Origin: Sutcliffiella horikoshii
GTDB lineage: Bacteria; Bacillota; Bacilli; Bacillales; Bacillaceae_I
DNA length: 40,000 nt
Reading direction: 5' to 3'
NCBI RefSeq assembly: GCF_008180725.1
Contig: NZ_VTEV01000017.1
Location: 1 to 40,000 of the forward strand
Positions within the stretch are counted from its first letter, which is position 1; each line of letters starts with the position of its first letter. The notes beneath the pieces were generated by a model, which saw only the letters and a program-made list of their open reading frames with translations, did not search any database and had not been told where the DNA came from. Both the position numbers and the translations under genes were made by a program. This document shows, piece after piece, positions 35,836 through 40,000 of the stretch.

Positions 35836-35868
35836 TATAAAAAGATGCTTGAATTGTATCAAGCACCT
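35836..35868 (-). terminator. Terminator of sigW-rsiW
   Basis: On the minus strand GGTGCTTGA / TCAAGCATC forms a stem with a 6-nt loop, followed by TTTTTATATTTC. It lies 100 bp after rsiW and 140 bp before cdaA. Confidence 0.8.
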
Positions 35869-35889
35869 CATTTGAATATAGCATTTGAC

Positions 35890-35955
35890 AGTTGATCTCC
35901 GTTTCAGACGCTGCTATTCCCCTCAGGAGTTCCACGCCTTCCACTTCGATCAACT
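35890..35955. repeat. Short copy of a Bacillus-type dispersed repeat
   Basis: Terminal inverted repeats AGTTGATC / GATCAACT bound a 66-bp unit. On the minus strand its interior (GAAGTGGAAGGCGTGGAACT, CCTGAGGGGAATAGCAGCG, GAGATCAACT) matches, from memory, a longer intergenic repeat common in Bacillus genomes (GTTGATC-GGAG...ACTCCTG-GGGGA-AGCAG...). It is directly downstream of rsiW. It looks like an internally shortened copy. Confidence 0.6.
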
Positions 35956-35965
35956 AGGTTACTGC

Positions 35966-36580
35966 TCAGTCATTAAACACATTAACCGCTTTTTTAAAGC
36001 CGTCTTTCATGGTGTACCAGATCCATTCAAATACTTGGTTAATTTCTTCGATGTCTCCTGTTACCTGGCCTGCGGAAGCGAGGTAGTTTTCGCCATTGAT
36101 GACCGTCACATTCCCTCTGACTTCACCCTCCACTCGGATGTTTCCGTTTTTAACGACAACATCCCCATCCACAACCTTTCCTTCTGGGACAACGACGGTA
36201 TTATCCTCGACTACAAGATTCGGCTGGTTAGTGAATGCAAACTTCTCTTCCTGCCAACCTCCAAATAAACTTCCACTCATTAAAATAAAGAAAATGGCGG
36301 CAGCTACAAGCATCGGATGGGAACGGAACCAGCGATTCCAACCTATGGTCTTCTTTTCTTTCGGTAAACTATTCATCACTCTTTGCGTGAAATCATTTGG
36401 TGCAGATATATGAGAGGTGCTTTGCACAAGGGCAATCGCCTTCTCCAGTTCATGAAACTGCTGATAGCATTCTTTGCAGTCGTGGAGATGTGCTTTTAGC
36501 TCTTTTTCTCGTTCTTTTTCTAGATCACCATCTAAATACTCATGCATATACTGGACGATATGTTCCGGGCATTTATTCAT
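35966..36580 (-). CDS. rsiW: Anti-sigma-W factor RsiW
   Basis: 204 residues. The N-terminal zinc-binding anti-sigma domain has the H-x3-C-x2-C motif (HLHDCKECYQQF, about 32-43). A transmembrane helix at about 88-106 (PMLVAAAIFFILMSGSLFGG) follows, then an extracellular part with beta-repeat-like sequence (VVVPEGKVVDGDVVVKNGNI, EVRGNVTVINGE). RsiW holds SigW at the membrane until envelope stress triggers cleavage by PrsW and RasP. It is 20 bp after sigW in the same operon. In length and order it equals B. subtilis RsiW (208 residues). Confidence 0.96.
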   Translation of the reverse strand: MNKCPEHIVQYMHEYLDGDLEKEREKELKAHLHDCKECYQQFHELEKAIALVQSTSHISAPNDFTQRVMNSLPKEKKTIGWNRWFRSHPMLVAAAIFFILMSGSLFGGWQEEKFAFTNQPNLVVEDNTVVVPEGKVVDGDVVVKNGNIRVEGEVRGNVTVINGENYLASAGQVTGDIEEINQVFEWIWYTMKDGFKKAVNVFND

Positions 36581-36600
36581 TAATTATAACACCTCCAGAA

Positions 36601-37164
36601 TTAAACATGGCGCAATTGCTGCCTCAGCGCTTCTCGCCCTCTATGGATTCTAGTTTTTACGGTTCCGACCGGAATTTCTAGAATTTCACTGATTTCAATC
36701 AATGATAACTCATCAATGTATTTTAAGACAATTACCGATCGGTATTTATCCGGAAGCTTAAGTATCTGGCGCTGTATTTCTCCTTGCAGCTCCATTGTTT
36801 CCACTTCCTCCTCAGGTAACGCAATATCCGCTGCCACCTGGGAATACATCGTTAAACCTTCTGTACCTGCTACTTCTGCATCTAAATAATAATCTGGCTT
36901 CTTTTTGCGTATGCGGTCAATCGTCAAGTTTGTTGCAATTCGATATAACCAGGTCGAAAACTTGCGATTTACATCGAAACTGTTGATGTTAATATATGCA
37001 CGTATAAACGCTTCTTGTGCAATGTCTTCTGCTTCATGCGAATTGCCAATCATTCGATAGACCAATTGATAAATCTTGTCCTTAAACAATTCCACAATTT
37101 CCGCAAATGCATCCTGATCGCCTTTTTTTATTTGTTTTATTCTTTTTCTGATTAGCTCTTCCAT
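36601..37164 (-). CDS. sigW: ECF sigma factor SigW
   Basis: 187 residues, the same length as B. subtilis SigW. Region 2 is clear (FKDKIYQLVYRMIGNSHEAE, DIAQEAFIRAYININSFD, STWLYRIATNLTIDRIRKKK). Region 4 has LPDKYRSVIVLKYIDELSLI and the HTH EISEILEIPVGTVKTRIHRG. SigW directs the response to wall-active antibiotics, bacteriocins and alkaline shock. The start is fixed by GGGGGAACGG and family length. A consensus SigW promoter lies 35-60 bp upstream, so the operon with rsiW controls itself. Confidence 0.97.
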   Translation of the reverse strand: MEELIRKRIKQIKKGDQDAFAEIVELFKDKIYQLVYRMIGNSHEAEDIAQEAFIRAYININSFDVNRKFSTWLYRIATNLTIDRIRKKKPDYYLDAEVAGTEGLTMYSQVAADIALPEEEVETMELQGEIQRQILKLPDKYRSVIVLKYIDELSLIEISEILEIPVGTVKTRIHRGREALRQQLRHV

Positions 37165-37198
37165 TCCGTTCCCCCGTTGTCTGGCGGTCGACTTGTAA

Positions 37199-37224
37199 TA
37201 CGTGCTTCGCCGTAAAAGGTTTCA
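37199..37224 (-). promoter_or_regulatory. SigW-dependent autoregulatory promoter
   Basis: Minus strand TGAAAC (37219-37224), exact 16-bp spacer, CGTA (37199-37202). This is the SigW consensus, placed 35 bp before the sigW start. Confidence 0.9.
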
Positions 37225-37358
37225 TTTTTTCTCGAAAAACTTCTCTTAAAAATATATTCTAACAAATATTTACTGAATTTGGTTTAAAAAAGGATAAAAG
37301 AGGGTAAAAACTACTATTATTAGTTTTTTGAAGCCTAATGAATAAGGGGTGTTGTATA

Positions 37359-37541
37359 GTGGCCGTCCATGCTACCGTCCATTTACAAGAAGCAATTGAG
37401 AGAAAAAGAGAAGAAATGATTCGACTTTCCTCAACTAACCATCTTCAATCTAAGGAAGTAATTGATGCGAGCACCTCGCTTGATTCATTAATAAATCAAT
37501 ACCTATACTTACAAATAAAACGAAAACCAGCAACTACTTAA
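37359..37541 (+). CDS. Spo0E-family aspartyl-phosphate phosphatase
   Basis: 60 residues from GTG 37359, which lies 9 nt after AAGGGG; the frame also opens at ATG 37338, but without a ribosome site. The family motif S-x-x-L-D-x-L-I-x-x-Y is present as STSLDSLINQYL at about residues 41-52, after an N-terminal helix (LQEAIERKREEMIRLS). Members are two-helix phosphatases that dephosphorylate Spo0A~P and delay sporulation. It is divergent from sigW and followed by its own terminator. Which Spo0E paralogue this is cannot be told. It supports an endospore-forming host. Confidence 0.85.
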   Translation: MAVHATVHLQEAIERKREEMIRLSSTNHLQSKEVIDASTSLDSLINQYLYLQIKRKPATT

Positions 37542-37566
37542 GTATTAGTTGCTGGTGTTTTTTTTA
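37527..37566 (+). terminator. Terminator of the Spo0E-family gene
   Basis: CCAGCAACTA / TAGTTGCTGG forms a perfect 10-bp stem with a 9-nt loop, then TGTTTTTTTTT. The 5' arm overlaps the last codons of the gene. It separates it from the convergent rocF. Confidence 0.92.
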
Positions 37567-37604
37567 TTAAAGTAAATTACAGCGTTGTTTAACAGACCGT
37601 TTAT

Positions 37605-38507
37605 TTAAAGAAGTTTTTCGCCAAACAAGGATCCCATTAAAGCTACAGCTACCGTTGCTGTTTTGTTACGCTCGTCTAAAATTGGATTAACTTCTACAAA
37701 TTCTGCTGAAGTTAAGATATTAGCTTCTTCTAGCATTTCCATGGCCAGGTGGCTTTCGCGATACGAGATTCCTCCAAGTACTGGCGTCCCAACACCAGGT
37801 GCATCATGAGGATCTAGCCCATCAAGGTCCAAGGATAAATGAACACCATCTGTATCTCGCTCCCTCAAGTAGGCAATTGCCTCTTCCATTACGGCAGCCA
37901 TTCCTAAGCGATCAATCTCATGCATCGTGAATACTTTAATGCCTTTTTCCTTAATTAATACTTTCTCGCCTTCATCCAAAGATCTTGCACCAATTATGAC
38001 AATATTCTCTGGTTTGATTTTAGCATGTTCACCGCCGATAGACGTCAATGTAGAATCACCTATGCCTAAACTTACTGCCAGCGGCATACCATGGATATTA
38101 CCTGATGGAGAAGTTTCTCCCGTGTTCAGATCCCCATGTGCGTCATACCAGATGACGCCCATGTTGGAATAGTGCTTGGCAAGACCTGCAATGGTCCCAA
38201 TTGCAATACTATGATCTCCACCAAATACAAGAGGAAACCTTCCATTTGAAAGGACTTCATTCACCTTAGAAGCCAGGTTTTCACTCGCCTCCGCAACCGC
38301 TTTCAAATTTTTGAGGTTACTTTCACTTGATGCAGTTCTTTCTCTACTGCCAATTTCGATATCCCCAAGATCTTCTATCGTCTTTGTTAAATTTTCTAAT
38401 CTTTCTACTACTCCTGCATATCTTATCGCACTAGGACCCATATCCACTCCGCGACGTGTTTGCCCCAAGTCCATTGGTACTCCTATAATGCTGATATCCT
38501 TCTTCAT
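37605..38507 (-). CDS. rocF: Arginase
   Basis: 300 residues. All manganese-binding motifs are present: GGDHSIAIGT at about 97-106, DAHGDLNT at about 122-129 (D-A-H-G-D) and SLDLDGLDP at about 225-233 (D-x-D-x-x-D). The N-terminal MKKDISIIGVPMDLGQTRRG is typical of Bacillus RocF. It hydrolyses arginine to ornithine and urea in the cytoplasm, the first step of the Roc arginine catabolic pathway. It stands alone here: rocD and rocE are not next to it. ATG follows AAAGGGGG. A SigA-like promoter lies about 35-60 bp upstream; Bacillus rocF genes are often SigL/RocR-driven instead, and I see no GG-N10-GC element. Confidence 0.97.
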   Translation of the reverse strand: MKKDISIIGVPMDLGQTRRGVDMGPSAIRYAGVVERLENLTKTIEDLGDIEIGSRERTASSESNLKNLKAVAEASENLASKVNEVLSNGRFPLVFGGDHSIAIGTIAGLAKHYSNMGVIWYDAHGDLNTGETSPSGNIHGMPLAVSLGIGDSTLTSIGGEHAKIKPENIVIIGARSLDEGEKVLIKEKGIKVFTMHEIDRLGMAAVMEEAIAYLRERDTDGVHLSLDLDGLDPHDAPGVGTPVLGGISYRESHLAMEMLEEANILTSAEFVEVNPILDERNKTATVAVALMGSLFGEKLL

Positions 38508-38541
38508 GAATCGTGTCCCCCTTTATATAATCTAGTTCTAT

Positions 38542-38569
38542 TGTATAGGGAAACTATCAAATGACTCAA
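38542..38569 (-). promoter_or_regulatory. SigA-like promoter of rocF
   Basis: Minus strand TTGAGT (38564-38569), 16-bp spacer, TATACA (38542-38547), 35 bp upstream of the rocF start. Moderately good match. Confidence 0.45.
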
Positions 38570-38731
38570 CTCGACATAGTTTTGAATATATATGCAGTTT
38601 GGAATTGTTGGATTATTTATGACAAAGGGAGGGATAGGGTTTCGGTGAGCAGAGGGAAGCTTTGAATTGAGAATTGCACTCAGGTCTTTCTGAGTTAGGT
38701 AGACCGGCTGCATTGTTCCATATTTTAGAAA

Positions 38732-38799
38732 TCGCCCGATTACCTGTGATTTTCTCCCGTATTTTTCAAAAATCGCCCGTAAAATTTTATTTTCGCCCG
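38732..38799. repeat. Degenerate 20-21-bp repeat array (TCGCCCG type)
   Basis: T-C-(G/T)-C-C-C-G occurs at 38732, 38753, 38773 and 38793 (steps 21, 20, 20), separated by variable AT-rich sequence. It fills part of the rocF-tRNA spacer (38508-38918), which otherwise holds no gene. Its organisation is the same as the TTCGG(A/T)CA array in the glmM-glmS spacer, with a different core word. Confidence 0.75.
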
Positions 38800-38918
38800 A
38801 TTCAGTTAAAGCGAAGTCAAGTTCTGTACTTTATTGAACCGATAGAATCTTTACGTGCTTGCTCATAACGTCATCGCACTAGCGAACAGAAAACCATCCA
38901 CTTTATCAACAGGCATAC

Positions 38919-38950
38919 AAAAAAGCCATAAACCCAAAGGTCTATGACTT
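38919..38950 (-). terminator. Terminator of the tRNA operon
   Basis: On the minus strand AAGTCATAGACC pairs with GGTTTATGGCTT (12 bp with two G-T pairs) around a TTTG loop and is followed by TTTTTTG. It lies 16 bp past the last tRNA. Confidence 0.88.
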
Positions 38951-38966
38951 AAACTTTATTAATAAG

Positions 38967-39039
38967 TGGAGCCTAGCGGGATCGAACCGCTGACCTCCTG
39001 CGTGCAAAGCAGGCGCTCTCCCAGCTGAGCTAAGGCCCC
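38967..39039 (-). tRNA. tRNA-Ala (TGC)
   Basis: 73-nt cloverleaf with GGGGCCT / AGGCTCC acceptor, TTAGCTCAGCTGGGAGAGC D-arm, anticodon loop TTTGCAC and GGTTCGATCC T-arm. CCA is not encoded. Last gene of the tRNA operon. Confidence 0.97.
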
Positions 39040-39073
39040 TTATGAAGTTATAATAAAGCTTTGAAAAAAATTA

Positions 39074-39146
39074 TGTGCCATGAAGGACTCGAACCTTCGA
39101 CCCTCTGATTAAAAGTCAGATGCTCTACCGACTGAGCTAATGGCAC
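39074..39146 (-). tRNA. tRNA-Lys (TTT)
   Basis: 73 nt, acceptor GTGCCAT / ATGGCAC with discriminator A, anticodon loop CTTTTAA, T-arm GGTTCGAGTCC. CCA is not encoded. Confidence 0.97.
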
Positions 39147-39148
39147 GT

Positions 39149-39223
39149 TGGCTGGGCTAGCTGGATTCGAACCAACGCATGTCGCAGTCAAAGTGCGATG
39201 CCTTACCGCTTGGCTATAGCCCA
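39149..39223 (-). tRNA. tRNA-Gln (TTG)
   Basis: 75 nt including encoded CCA. Acceptor TGGGCTA / TAGCCCA, anticodon loop CTTTGAC, T-arm GGTTCGAATCC. Confidence 0.97.
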
Positions 39224-39357
39224 TTAAGTGTAGTTGTCTCTATGTACCACATACCCAATCTTCATTGATAACTAACTTCACTTATTATCTCTGATTTGGG
39301 AAAGTTTATACATTTTCTTCAAACAAAAACTCCGGAATTTTCATTTCGAAGTTAAAA

Positions 39358-39441
39358 TGGTGGAGGGGGGCAGATTCGAACTGCCGAACCCGAAGGAGCG
39401 GATTTACAGTCCGCCGCGTTTAGCCACTTCGCTACCCCTCC
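39358..39441 (-). tRNA. tRNA-Tyr (GTA)
   Basis: 84 nt including CCA, with the long variable arm of bacterial tRNA-Tyr. Acceptor GGAGGGG / CCCCTCC, anticodon loop CTGTAAA. The preceding spacer (39224-39357) shows nothing else. Confidence 0.97.
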
Positions 39442-39449
39442 AAGGGATA

Positions 39450-39525
39450 TGGTGGAGGATGACGGGATCGAACCGCCGACCCCCTGCTTGTAAGGCAGGT
39501 GCTCTCCCAGCTGAGCTAATCCTCC
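39450..39525 (-). tRNA. tRNA-Val (TAC)
   Basis: 76 nt including CCA. Acceptor GGAGGAT / ATCCTCC, anticodon loop CTTACAA, T-arm GGTTCGATCC. Confidence 0.97.
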
Positions 39526-39590
39526 AATGTAATTTCATATTAATAGTGCTTTTTAATAGGACAGTTATTTTCGCTACACGAAAAAAACTT

Positions 39591-39665
39591 TGGTGACCCG
39601 TACGGGATTCGAACCCGTGTTACCGCCGTGAAAGGGCGGTGTCTTAACCGCTTGACCAACGGGCC
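39591..39665 (-). tRNA. tRNA-Glu (TTC)
   Basis: 75 nt including CCA. Acceptor GGCCCGT / ACGGGTC, anticodon loop TTTCAC within CCGCC / GGCGG, T-arm GGTTCGAATCC. Confidence 0.96.
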
Positions 39666-39678
39666 AATTTTTTGTATA

Positions 39679-39752
39679 AGCTTCCAACCGGGCTCGAACC
39701 GGTGACCTCTTCCTTACCATGGAAGTGCTCTACCTAACTGAGCTATGGAAGC
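39679..39752 (-). tRNA. tRNA-Thr (GGT)
   Basis: 74 nt, acceptor GCTTCCA / TGGAAGC, anticodon loop ATGGTAA between CTTCC and GGAAG, T-arm GGTTCGAGCCC. CCA is not encoded. Confidence 0.96.
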
Positions 39753-39753
39753 A

Positions 39754-39828
39754 TGGCTCCACCAGTAGGATTCGAACCTACGACCCTTCGGTTAACAGCC
39801 GAATGCTCTACCGCTGAGCTATGGTGGA
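39754..39828 (-). tRNA. tRNA-Asn (GTT)
   Basis: 75 nt including CCA. Acceptor TCCACCA / TGGTGGA, anticodon loop CTGTTAA, T-arm GGTTCGAATCC. First tRNA after the 5S gene. Confidence 0.97.
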
Positions 39829-39837
39829 ACAATACTA

Positions 39838-39953
39838 GCCTGGCAACGTCCTACTCTCACAGGGGGAGATCCCCCAACTACCATCGGCGCTGAAGAGCTT
39901 AACTTCCGTGTTCGGTATGGGAACGGGTGTGACCTCTTCGCCATCATTACCAG
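39838..39953 (-). rRNA. rrf: 5S ribosomal RNA
   Basis: About 116 nt. The minus strand carries the conserved 5S core: CTGGTAATGATGGCGAAGAG, CACACCCGTTCCCATACCGA, ACACGGAAGTTAAGCTCTTC, and the closing GAGAGTAGGACGTTGCCAGG. It is the 3' end of an rRNA operon whose 23S and 16S lie outside the right edge; the tRNA cluster follows it. Both boundaries are accurate to a few bases. Confidence 0.97.
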
Positions 39954-40000
39954 ACAAATTATATTATACAAAATTGAAGAAGAAAATCAAGATGTTTTTA

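Noticed and set aside
39357-39596. Open frame of 79 codons over the tRNA cluster
   Set aside because: It runs antisense through tRNA-Tyr and tRNA-Val; a typical spurious tRNA-derived product.

Overview
The window comes from a low-GC Gram-positive, almost certainly a Bacillaceae species. The right third carries the conserved Bacillus block rocF - sigW-rsiW - cdaA-cdaR-glmM - glmS, a glmS ribozyme leader, a Spo0E-family gene, and an rRNA-linked tRNA cluster with 5S rRNA. I cannot name the species.

Layout. (1) 1-1.9 kb: tail of an IS110-type transposase, a rhodanese-domain gene and a divergent LysR regulator. (2) 1.9-3.8 kb: an HNH nuclease gene and a decayed stretch with a broken UvrD-like helicase fragment. 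(3) 3.8-12.5 kb: transposition genes of a Tn7-like element, tnsA-tnsB-tnsC followed by two large tniQ/tnsD-type target selectors, all on the minus strand. A divergent XRE regulator sits upstream of tnsA. (4) 13.5-29.3 kb: cargo, mostly defence. It has a complete Wadjet operon (order jetD-jetA-jetB-jetC), a three-gene McrBC-like cassette (coiled-coil protein, AAA+ motor, DUF2357/PD-(D/E)XK nuclease), an Abi_2/HEPN gene preceded by a promoter-short RNA-terminator module, a 59-residue cysteine-rich protein and a second XRE regulator. (5) 29.40-29.49 kb: the element's glmS-proximal end, with four binding-site-like repeats at exact 20-bp spacing. It ends about 20 bp past the glmS stop codon, which is the classical Tn7 attachment position. 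(6) 29.5-38.5 kb: chromosomal core genes. (7) 38.9-40 kb: eight tRNAs (Ala, Lys, Gln, Tyr, Val, Glu, Thr, Asn in + strand order) and 5S rRNA, all minus strand.

How it fits together. A Tn7-like transposon that uses the glmS 3' end as its safe site has delivered a defence island next to glmS. TnsA/TnsB would cut and join, TnsC would be the ATPase relay, and the two TniQ proteins would choose targets. Wadjet acts against plasmids, the McrBC-like cassette probably against foreign or modified nucleic acid, and the Abi/HEPN gene by RNA cleavage. The glmS-distal end of the element was not found, so its full length is unknown. The host gene glmS carries a self-cleaving ribozyme at its 5' side and the transposon attachment site at its 3' side.

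The most noteworthy unexplained structures are the RNA-like module upstream of the Abi/HEPN gene, the hairpin that buries the start codon of the first tniQ, a perfect 56-bp palindrome behind the Wadjet operon, and 20-21-bp periodic degenerate repeat arrays in the glmM-glmS and rocF-tRNA spacers.
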